DNA of 6,599 bases, from contig JADGPB010000136.1 in assembly GCA_017882655.1 (NCBI GenBank), positions 1-6,599 on the forward strand. Direction: 5' to 3'. Below, piece by piece: positions 1-6,275 of this stretch (positions within the stretch are counted from its first letter, which is position 1; every line of letters begins with the position of its first letter). The notes beneath the pieces are model-generated. The model had not been told where the DNA came from. It worked only from the letters and a program-made list of their open reading frames with translations, and did no database searches. The stretch comes from Propionibacteriales bacterium. GTDB taxonomy: Bacteria; Actinomycetota; Actinomycetes; Propionibacteriales; Propionibacteriaceae. The position numbers and the translations under genes were made by a program.

Positions 1-132
1 GTCCTCGGCGATCCGCGCCTGCTCGGCGGTCACCACGTCCATGATCACCCCGCCCTTGAGCATGTCGGCAAGGCCGCGCTTCACCAGGGGAGTTCCAGTT
101 GTCTCAGTCACGTCGTTGATCGAACCAGCCAT
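1..132 (-). CDS. pdxS: Pyridoxal 5'-phosphate synthase subunit PdxS, N-terminal 44 residues (3' end outside window)
   Basis: PdxS (Pdx1) is the synthase subunit of the DXP-independent vitamin B6 pathway. It makes PLP in the cytoplasm from ribose 5-phosphate, glyceraldehyde 3-phosphate and ammonia supplied by the glutaminase PdxT. The minus strand reads ATG at 132-130 without interruption to the window edge. After a short variable N-terminus, residues 16-44 carry the family signature: VKRGLADMLKGGVIMDVVTAEQ and then ARIAED. D32 matches the conserved catalytic Asp of the first barrel strand; the lysines that bind the sugar and PLP lie outside the window. The upstream frame stays open, but ATG 132 is the first good start and its N-terminal length suits actinobacterial homologues. 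No clear Shine-Dalgarno precedes it: a TGGACCA box ends only two bases before the ATG, so initiation may be leaderless or weak. pdxT may follow outside the window. Identity is strongly supported. Confidence 0.95.
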   Translation of the reverse strand, partial: MAGSINDVTETTGTPLVKRGLADMLKGGVIMDVVTAEQARIAED

Positions 133-179
133 AATGGTCCAGAACCAGTGCCAGAATGCTTGAACATCACTAGTCCATT
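127..179 (-). promoter_or_regulatory. Putative PdxR operator module, copy 1 (pdxS promoter region)
   Basis: On the + strand this region has the box TGGTCCA at 135-141, GAATGCTTG at 154-162 and the box TAGTCCA at 171-177. The outer boxes are 36 bp apart, start to start. The whole segment matches 565-617 at 37 of 53 positions without gaps, including AGCCAYAATGGTCCA (14 of 15). MocR regulators are known to bind direct repeats spaced roughly three to four helical turns apart, as GabR does. From memory, the Corynebacterium PdxR site has a similar GTGGTCTA-like core. The module ends over the pdxS start codon, so it overlaps the likely promoter and ribosome-binding region. Whether it activates or represses cannot be read from the sequence. 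I found no convincing -10/-35 pair. Confidence 0.6.
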
Positions 180-254
180 CATCGTCGGGATGGGTCGTGG
201 CGCCGTGTTCGCCGTCCACTTGCGCGCGTGACCGCGGGCCGACGAGCACACACG

Positions 255-527
255 TCACCCAGAGATCTCGAAGCTCCCGTACCCGCCGTGCTCCACGTCG
301 GTGACGTCGACCCGCTGCACGGTCGCCCACCGCGTCCCGCGGCGACACCAGTCCACGAACGCGGCCACGGCCTCGGCGGGTCCCTCCGCACGGCAGCGGA
401 CCGTTCCGTCCGGCTCGTTGCGGACCCAGCCCATGACGCCCAACCGCTCGGCTTCCGAGCTCGCCTGCCAACGGAACGCCACGCCCTGGACCTCCCCGGC
501 CACGACGATCTCGACTGATCGCTCCAT
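255..527 (-). CDS. Acylphosphatase
   Basis: This is a small cytoplasmic enzyme of 90 residues, the usual family length, that hydrolyses the carboxyl-phosphate bond of acyl phosphates such as acetyl phosphate or 1,3-bisphosphoglycerate. Residues 11-19 read GEVQGVAFR, the phosphate-binding loop with catalytic R19. Residues 33-43 read GWVRNEPDGTV, with catalytic N37. The C-terminus YGSFEISG is the usual last strand. I chose ATG 527 because the next upstream in-frame starts (ATG 557, TTG 572) add non-conserved residues. AGGAGG (533-528) directly abuts the ATG, an unusually short spacing, so the start is probable rather than certain. The gene lies between pdxS (122-bp gap, same strand) and the divergent regulator. 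Its upstream region contains operator copy 2, so it may belong to the same regulon and read through into pdxS. A role in B6 metabolism is not known; its position may be incidental. Confidence 0.92.
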   Translation of the reverse strand: MERSVEIVVAGEVQGVAFRWQASSEAERLGVMGWVRNEPDGTVRCRAEGPAEAVAAFVDWCRRGTRWATVQRVDVTDVEHGGYGSFEISG

Positions 528-564
528 CCTCCTATCCTGCTCTCGCCCCAGCGACATGGCGATG

Positions 565-617
565 AGCCACAATGGTCCACAGACAGGGGCTGAACGCTTG
601 CCCTGTGATGGTCCATT
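565..617. promoter_or_regulatory. Putative PdxR operator module, copy 2 (acylphosphatase/pdxR divergent intergenic region)
   Basis: The boxes are TGGTCCA at 573-579 and 609-615, again 36 bp apart, with GAACGCTTG at 592-600. The sequence aligns without gaps to 127-179, offset by 438 bp. An extra 6-bp inverted repeat, ACAGGG (583-588) and CCCTGT (601-606), is centred on the middle of this copy only. The right-hand box ends 14 bp before the regulator's ATG and abuts its Shine-Dalgarno, a position that suits autorepression. On the other side, the module lies about 38 bp upstream of the acylphosphatase start. Its orientation relative to the acylphosphatase is the same as that of copy 1 relative to pdxS. 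Confidence 0.6.
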
Positions 618-623
618 GAGGGG
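618..623 (+). promoter_or_regulatory. Ribosome binding site of the pdxR-like gene
   Basis: GAGGGG lies 6 bp before ATG 630 and begins 2 bp after the right-hand operator box. It supports ATG 630 as the start. A regulator bound to that box would probably also affect transcription start or translation here. Confidence 0.6.
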
Positions 624-629
624 TAGGCG

Positions 630-2069
630 ATGAGGACGGCGGGCGATGTCACACTTCCGCTAGCCATCGACCGTGCGGATCCCCGGCCGTTGCCCCGTCA
701 GCTCGCCGATGAGCTGCGCACCGCCATCGGTAACGGACTGGTCGCTGCGGGCGAGCCGGTCCCGGCGAGCCGGACCCTCGCCCAGCGACTCGGCGTGAGC
801 CGCGGCACGGTCGTCTCCGCGTACGACCAGCTGCTCGCGGAGGGCTACCTCCTCGGACGCGTCGGCCACGGCACTGTCGTGAACCCCGCGCTGCGCGAGC
901 TGCATCCGCCGAACGTGGGCCGCCCCGCGGCCGGCCGTCGGGACTCGGCGCCGCCGAACAAGCTCATCGACCTGCGTCCCGGACAGCCGTGGACCGCCGA
1001 CGTCGTGAACACGGCATGGCGCGCCGCCTGGCGGCGTGCCGCCGCGCACCCCTTGGCCCCGCTCCCGGCTGCCGGCCTGCCCGAGCTTCGTACCGAGATC
1101 GCCGATCACCTCCGCCGGATGAGGGGTGTACGACGAGCGGCCGAGCACGTACTCGTCACCGCCGGTGCCCGCGATGGTCTCGGTCTGCTGCTCGGCGCCC
1201 TCGGTACCGGCCGCCGCGTCGGCGTCGAAGACCCCGGCTATCCCTCGCTGCGGCGCGTACCTCCCCGCCTGGGTTCCTCGGTGATACCGCTGCCGACCGA
1301 CGACGCCGGCCTGGTGTGCGACGACCTGCCGACCGGGCCGGACGCGCCTCACGTCGTGGTCGTGACGCCGAGCCATCAGTACCCACTGGGCGGTTCGCTG
1401 CCCGTGGCCCGCCGGCAGGCGCTGCTGGACTGGGCGCGCAGCGAGCACGTCGTGATCGTCGAGGACGACTACGACTCCGAGCTGCGCTACACCTCGGCTC
1501 CACTCCCGGCACTGGCCGCGCTCGACGACCCCGACGACGGGTGCGTGGTCACCCTCGGCACGTTCGCCAAGACGCTCGGCCCGGGCCTCGGCGTCGGTTT
1601 CCTCCTGGCGCCCGACTGGCTCGTCGACGATCTGCGCCGCACCCGGTCCGATCTCGGCCAACCCGTCTCGCAGGTCGCGCAGTGGGCGCTGGCCGACTAC
1701 CTCGCCAGCGGTGAGCTGAGACGCCACACCCAGCGGATGCGCCGCGAGTACCGGCGCCGGCGGGCGCTCGTCCTCGAGGTGCTCGGCGATCTCCCGAACG
1801 CGCGGGTCAAGGCCATGGACGGCGGCCTGCACGCGGTGTTCGAGTCCGCGATTCCCGAGTCGGAGCTGATCGCGCGGATCCGCGGGGGAGGGGTCGTCGT
1901 CGCCGGACTCGCCGACTACTGGTCGCGGCCATCGCCTGGTGCCGGCGGGATCGTCCTGGGGTACGGAGGCGTCCCGGTCGACGAGCTCCGGACCGGCCTC
2001 GCGGCTATCGCGGAGGCAGCTCGCGACCGTGATGGAGCGTCGACCGGAACGCGTCCCTGCACCCCTTGA
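630..2069 (+). CDS. pdxR: MocR/PdxR-family transcriptional regulator (GntR winged helix plus aminotransferase-like domain)
   Basis: The 479-residue protein is normal length for a PLP-sensing MocR regulator. Residues 9-84 form a GntR winged helix: the recognition segment is LAQRLGVSRGTVVSAYDQLL (50-69) and the wing follows with GHGTVV. After a linker to about 112 comes a fold-type I aminotransferase domain: TAGARDG (177-183), SHQYPLGG (248-255), EDDYDSELRY (278-287, with D279 the expected PLP ring-nitrogen partner) and GTFAKTLGPG with K314 as the Schiff-base lysine. The residue seven after the lysine is G321, where GabR-like proteins have a phosphate-binding Arg, so PLP binding may be altered. 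The PdxR assignment rests on the pdxS neighbourhood and the shared operator modules; the domain architecture alone would also fit other MocR subgroups. Expected role: sensing PLP, controlling pdxS (and pdxT if present) and autoregulation. Confidence 0.88.
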   Translation: MRTAGDVTLPLAIDRADPRPLPRQLADELRTAIGNGLVAAGEPVPASRTLAQRLGVSRGTVVSAYDQLLAEGYLLGRVGHGTVVNPALRELHPPNVGRPAAGRRDSAPPNKLIDLRPGQPWTADVVNTAWRAAWRRAAAHPLAPLPAAGLPELRTEIADHLRRMRGVRRAAEHVLVTAGARDGLGLLLGALGTGRRVGVEDPGYPSLRRVPPRLGSSVIPLPTDDAGLVCDDLPTGPDAPHVVVVTPSHQYPLGGSLPVARRQALLDWARSEHVVIVEDDYDSELRYTSAPLPALAALDDPDDGCVVTLGTFAKTLGPGLGVGFLLAPDWLVDDLRRTRSDLGQPVSQVAQWALADYLASGELRRHTQRMRREYRRRRALVLEVLGDLPNARVKAMDGGLHAVFESAIPESELIARIRGGGVVVAGLADYWSRPSPGAGGIVLGYGGVPVDELRTGLAAIAEAARDRDGASTGTRPCTP

Positions 2070-2082
2070 GAAAGGTCCGGTT

Positions 2083-2094
2083 AACCCTGGGGTT
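2083..2094. promoter_or_regulatory. Small dyad in the treYZ upstream region
   Basis: AACCC and GGGTT form 5-bp inverted arms around a 2-base centre, and a second palindrome, GGTTAACC (2079-2086), overlaps them. They lie in the 84-bp gap between the regulator's stop and the treYZ start, where any separate promoter for treYZ must be unless it is read through from pdxR. I could not pick a credible -10/-35 pair. This could be an operator or chance; it has no U-tract and is too short for a terminator. Confidence 0.25.
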
Positions 2095-2142
2095 CAGAAT
2101 GGTTGTGTCGGACTGGCAGAGTGAGCACGTACGCGACCACCC

Positions 2143-2148
2143 AGGAGG
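2143..2148 (+). promoter_or_regulatory. Strong ribosome binding site that fixes the treYZ start
   Basis: A perfect AGGAGG is followed by a 5-base spacer and TTG at 2154. This choice discards upstream in-frame TTG (2103) and GTG (2121) codons, which lack a comparable site. It also gives a protein beginning MRAPTSTYRLQ, the typical TreY N-terminus. Confidence 0.85.
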
Positions 2149-2153
2149 CAAGC

Positions 2154-5100
2154 TTGCGAGCGCCGACCAGCACGTACCGGCTCCAGATCACCGAGGACTT
2201 CGACCTGCTCGAAGCCGCCAAGACGCTGCGCTACCTGCGCGATCTCGGCGTGGACTGGGTCTATCTGTCGCCCGTGCTCGCCGCGGAGACGGGTTCGGAT
2301 CACGGGTACGACGTCTCGAGCCATGCGTCCGTCGATCCGTCGCGCGGCCGCGGCGCCGGCCTCGCCGCGCTGTCGGCCGAGGCTCGCCGACTCGGCATGG
2401 GTGTACTGGTCGACATCGTCCCTAACCACGTCGGTGTTGCCCGTCCCTGGGAGAACCCCTGGTGGTGGCACGTCCTGACCCACGGACCAGCATCGCAGTA
2501 CGCGTCCGCGTTCGACATCGACTGGGATTTCGGTGGCGGCAAGCTCATGGTGCCGGTCGTCGCGGACGGGGACCTGGACGAGGAAGGCAACCTCGCCGAG
2601 CTGCGCATGCTCGGCGGCGAGCTCCACTACCGCTCCAACCGCTTCCCCCTCGCGCCCGGCACTGCCGACGGCTCGGAGACCGAGGACCCCAACGCCGTGC
2701 TCCGCCGCCAGAACTACGCGCTGGTGAGCTGGCGTGACGCCGACCGGGACCTCAACTACCGGCGCTTCTTCGCCATCTCGACGCTCGTGGCGCTGCGCGT
2801 CGAGGACCCGCAGTGGTTCGACGCCTCCCACACCGAGATCGCGCGCTGGTTCGACGAGGGCCTCGTCGACGGGCTGCGGATCGACCATCCGGACGGGCTG
2901 CGCGACCCCGCCGGCTACCTCGCGAGGCTCGCGGAGCTCACGAAGGACTCGTACGTCGTCGTGGAGAAGATCCTCGCTCACGGCGAGGAGCTGCCGCAGC
3001 GCTGGGCGACCGCGGGCACGACCGGGTACGACGCCCTCGCGCTCGTGGACCGGCTGTTCGTCGACCCCGCCGGTGAGGCGCCGCTGACGGCCCTCGACGA
3101 CGAGCTGCGCGGCTACCCCATGGACTGGCACGAGCTCACCCACGACACGAAGCGCGCTGTGGCCGACGGCATCCTCAACGCCGAGACCGCCAGGATCGCA
3201 CGCGACGCGGGCCGCGAGTTGGGCACTCATCTCGAGCACGACGTCCTTGTCGACGCGGTGGCCGAGCTTCTCGCGTGCTTCCCGGTCTACCGCTCGTACC
3301 TCCCCGACGGCCGCGACCACCTCGATGCCGCATTCGAGGAAGCCGCTGAGCGCCGCCCCGAACTGTCGGTGGCGTTCAAAGAGCTGGCGGTCGTGCTCAC
3401 CGACGGCACGACCGACGCGGCGGCACGGTTCCAGCAGACCAGCGGCATGGTTATGGCGAAGGGCGTCGAGGACTGCGGCTTCTACCGTTGGGGCCGGCTC
3501 ACCAGCCTCACCGAGGTCGGCGGGGACCCGGCGATCTTCGCTCTGACGCCCGAGCAGGTCTACCAGCAGCTCACGACGCGCCATGCGCTGTGGCCCCATG
3601 CCCTCTCGACGCGCACCACGCACGACACGAAGCGCGGTGAGGACGTACGGGCTCGGATCTCCGTCCTGTCCGAGGTGCCCGAGCTCTGGGCAAGGGCCGT
3701 GCGACGGCTTCAGGAGCTCGCGCCGATGCCCGACGCGGAGTTCGCGAACATCGTCTGGCAGGCGGCCGTCGGCGCGTGGCCGATCAGCGCCGACCGGCTC
3801 CATGCGTTCGCCGAGAAGGCGATGCGGGAGGCGGGCCTCCACACGACGTGGACAGCCGTCTCCGAGGAGTACGAGGGAAACGTCCACGCGGCGATCGACG
3901 CCCTGTACGCGGACGAGCGTGTACGAGGCGTGCTCGACGAGGTGCTCGCCGCGGTCGTCGATGCCGGCTGGAGCAACTCGCTGTCCGAGGCCGCGGTCAC
4001 GCTCACGATGCCCGGCGTTCCCGACATCTACCAGGGCAGCGAGCTCTGGCAGCTCAGCCTGGTCGACCCCGACAACCGGCGGCCGGTCGACTTCCCTGCG
4101 CTCGAGGCAGTCATGGCTGACCCTGACTCCGGCCACCTCGTCGGCGGCGTCGGCGACCCCGGGACCGCAAAACTGAAGCTGGTCCGTGAGGCGTTACGGC
4201 TTCGGCGCGACCAGCCGGAGCATTTTCGTGCGTTCGCTCCCGTGGCCTCGAAGGGGGTCGCGGCCGAGCACGTCATCGCGTTCGACACAGGCGGCGTCGT
4301 CACCCTTGCGACCCGGCTGCCCGTCGGGCTCAGCGCGAAGGGCGGCTGGGGCGACACCACGATCAACCTCCCCCTCGGCAGCTATCGGGACGCCATCAGC
4401 GGGAGGGTGATCCACGCCGACGGCACGGCCGTACGGGCGGACGAGGTCTTCGCTGCCGGGCCGGTTGCCCTGCTCGTGGCGCTGCCGGTACCCGCAGGGA
4501 TCCGTACGCCGTTCGACGTCTGGGCCCCTGGCCACGACTCCGTGACCCTGGTCGTACGTCCCGTCGGCGATCCCGTCGCCGAGCGCCAGATCCGCCTGCG
4601 CCCGGCACCAGATGGGTGGTGGACGCCGCCGACGCTGCTGCCGAAACGCGAGTACGACTACGGCTACGTCATCGACGGCGCCGACGACGTGCTGCCCGAC
4701 CCGCGGTCGCGCCGTCAGCCCGATGGCGTGCACGGCATGTCTCGTACCGTCGACCCCTCCTCGTACCGCTGGCACGACGCCACGTGGACCGGACGGCAGT
4801 TCGCCGGATCGATCGTGTACGAGCTGCACGTCGGTACGTTCACGCCCGAGGGCACGCTCGACGCCGCCATCGCCCACCTCGACCACATCGGCTCGCTCGG
4901 TGCCCGCTTCGTCGAGCTGATGCCGGTCAACGCGATGAACGGCATCTGGAACTGGGGCTACGACGGCGTGCTGTGGTACGCGGTCCACGAGCCGTACGGA
5001 GGGCCCGAGGCATACCGGCACTTCGTCGACGCCTGCCACACGCGTGGACTCGGGGTGATCCAGGACGTCGTCTACAACCACCTCGGCGCCTCCGGGAACT

Positions 5101-6254
5101 ACCTGCCCCGCTTCGGCCCGTACCTCACCGAGGGCGGCATCTGGGGTGCGACCGTCGACGTGGAGAACCACGAGCAGTCGCGACGGTACGTGATCGACAA
5201 CGCGCTGATGTGGTTCCGGGAGTTCCACATCGACGCGCTGCGCCTCGACGCGATCCACGCGCTGGTCGACTCGTCGGAGATCCACGTGCTCGAGGAGCTC
5301 TCGACCGAGGTGTCGGCACTGTCCGCCCACCTCGGCCGGCCGCTGACGCTGATCGCCGAGTCCGACCTGAACGACGCGGAGCTCGTGCTGCCGCGAGAAG
5401 CCGGCGGGTCAGGACTCGACGCGCAGTGGAACGACGACTTCCACCACGCGCTGCACGTCGCACTGACTGGCGACACGTCCGGCTACTACGCCGACTTCGC
5501 GCCGCTGCGCTCCCTGGCCAAGGTCTTCGAGAAGGGCTTCTTCCACGACGGGACGTGGTCGTCGTTCCGTGGCCGCGACCACGGCAGGCCGGTCGCGATC
5601 GAGCGGTTCCCGGCGTGGCGCCTGCTTGCCTACACCCAGAACCACGACCAGATCGGCAACCGGGCGCGCGGTGACCGGCTGCCGGAGTCGCTCGACGACG
5701 ACCAGCTGCTGATCGCGGCGATGCTGACGCTCGGCAGCCCGTACACACCGATGATCTTCTCCGGCGAGGAGTGGGCGGCCTCGACCCCGTTCCCGTACTT
5801 CTCGTCCCACCAGGAGCCAGAGCTGGCCACGGCGGTCACCGAAGGACGGGTACGGGAGTTCGCGCGGCTGGGCTGGGACCCGGACGAGGTAGCCGACCCG
5901 CAGGACCCGGAGACGTACCGGTCGGCGATCCTGCGCTGGGACGAGCTGGAGACGGGCAGGCACGCGGTCGTCCTCAACGGCTATCGGGAGCTCGCGCGGC
6001 TACGGCACCAGCTGCCGGAGCTCACCAACCCGGACCTTCGACGCGTGCACTGCACGGTCGACGAGGACGCCCGCTGGATCACCGTCGGGCGCGGCGACGT
6101 ACTGCTGGCGGCGAACCTCGGCGACTGCTCGGCGACGATCGCGCTCACCATGGACGCGTACGAGGTCGTCTGGCAGACCCCGACGTCGGTCAGCCTCGAC
6201 GATGAGCGGCTGGATCTGCCGAGGCATGCGGGAGCCGTACTGGTCCGGCGTTGA
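2154..6254 (+). CDS. treYZ: Bifunctional TreY-TreZ fusion: maltooligosyltrehalose synthase / maltooligosyltrehalose trehalohydrolase
   Basis: One 1366-residue cytoplasmic protein carries both enzymes that turn alpha-1,4-glucan ends into trehalose. TreY converts the reducing-end maltose bond to alpha,alpha-1,1; TreZ then releases free trehalose. Residues 1 to about 778 are a complete GH13_26 TreY: STYRLQ (6-11), VDIVPNHV (D87, N91, H92), GLRIDHPDG with nucleophile D244, VVEK with acid/base E271, TTHDTKRGED (H490, D491), ending in PVALLVALP. Residues from about 783 to 1366 are a complete GH13_10 TreZ: FDVWAP (787-792) opens the N-terminal beta domain, then YELHVGTF (889-896), DVVYNHLG (D971 to H976), ALRLDAIH with nucleophile D1032, LIAESDLND with acid/base E1069, QNHDQIGNR (H1164, D1165) and GEEWAASTPF (1204-1213). 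Every catalytic residue I expect is present in both halves and only about five residues separate them. The start is TTG 2154, set by AGGAGG. No treX is adjacent, although these genes usually form treX-treY-treZ clusters. Regulation is not evident. Confidence 0.95.
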   Translation: MRAPTSTYRLQITEDFDLLEAAKTLRYLRDLGVDWVYLSPVLAAETGSDHGYDVSSHASVDPSRGRGAGLAALSAEARRLGMGVLVDIVPNHVGVARPWENPWWWHVLTHGPASQYASAFDIDWDFGGGKLMVPVVADGDLDEEGNLAELRMLGGELHYRSNRFPLAPGTADGSETEDPNAVLRRQNYALVSWRDADRDLNYRRFFAISTLVALRVEDPQWFDASHTEIARWFDEGLVDGLRIDHPDGLRDPAGYLARLAELTKDSYVVVEKILAHGEELPQRWATAGTTGYDALALVDRLFVDPAGEAPLTALDDELRGYPMDWHELTHDTKRAVADGILNAETARIARDAGRELGTHLEHDVLVDAVAELLACFPVYRSYLPDGRDHLDAAFEEAAERRPELSVAFKELAVVLTDGTTDAAARFQQTSGMVMAKGVEDCGFYRWGRLTSLTEVGGDPAIFALTPEQVYQQLTTRHALWPHALSTRTTHDTKRGEDVRARISVLSEVPELWARAVRRLQELAPMPDAEFANIVWQAAVGAWPISADRLHAFAEKAMREAGLHTTWTAVSEEYEGNVHAAIDALYADERVRGVLDEVLAAVVDAGWSNSLSEAAVTLTMPGVPDIYQGSELWQLSLVDPDNRRPVDFPALEAVMADPDSGHLVGGVGDPGTAKLKLVREALRLRRDQPEHFRAFAPVASKGVAAEHVIAFDTGGVVTLATRLPVGLSAKGGWGDTTINLPLGSYRDAISGRVIHADGTAVRADEVFAAGPVALLVALPVPAGIRTPFDVWAPGHDSVTLVVRPVGDPVAERQIRLRPAPDGWWTPPTLLPKREYDYGYVIDGADDVLPDPRSRRQPDGVHGMSRTVDPSSYRWHDATWTGRQFAGSIVYELHVGTFTPEGTLDAAIAHLDHIGSLGARFVELMPVNAMNGIWNWGYDGVLWYAVHEPYGGPEAYRHFVDACHTRGLGVIQDVVYNHLGASGNYLPRFGPYLTEGGIWGATVDVENHEQSRRYVIDNALMWFREFHIDALRLDAIHALVDSSEIHVLEELSTEVSALSAHLGRPLTLIAESDLNDAELVLPREAGGSGLDAQWNDDFHHALHVALTGDTSGYYADFAPLRSLAKVFEKGFFHDGTWSSFRGRDHGRPVAIERFPAWRLLAYTQNHDQIGNRARGDRLPESLDDDQLLIAAMLTLGSPYTPMIFSGEEWAASTPFPYFSSHQEPELATAVTEGRVREFARLGWDPDEVADPQDPETYRSAILRWDELETGRHAVVLNGYRELARLRHQLPELTNPDLRRVHCTVDEDARWITVGRGDVLLAANLGDCSATIALTMDAYEVVWQTPTSVSLDDERLDLPRHAGAVLVRR

Positions 6255-6275
6255 GGAGCGGGGCAAGATCGGTCC

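Noticed and set aside
180..254. Possible terminator between the acylphosphatase and pdxS
   Set aside because: Only very short arms were found (CGCG around GTCA, and a distant GTGAC/GTCAC) with no U-tract, which is not enough to call in GC-rich sequence.
660..1832. Minus-strand open frame of 390 codons opposite the regulator gene
   Set aside because: It is antisense to a well-supported MocR gene, shows no family motif and has a composition typical of GC-driven shadow frames.
2066..2100. TTGAGA and CAGAAT as a promoter for treYZ
   Set aside because: The spacing is 23 bp, too long for a standard sigma-70-type promoter, and the -10 match is poor.
2103..2153. Upstream TTG (2103) or GTG (2121) as the treYZ start
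   Set aside because: Neither has a ribosome site comparable to AGGAGG at 2143-2148, and the extra residues are not typical of the TreY N-terminus.
2094..4136. Long minus-strand open frame of 680 codons opposite the TreY half
   Set aside because: It is a shadow frame of high-GC codon bias. It shows no recognisable domain, while the + strand encodes an intact TreY with every catalytic motif.
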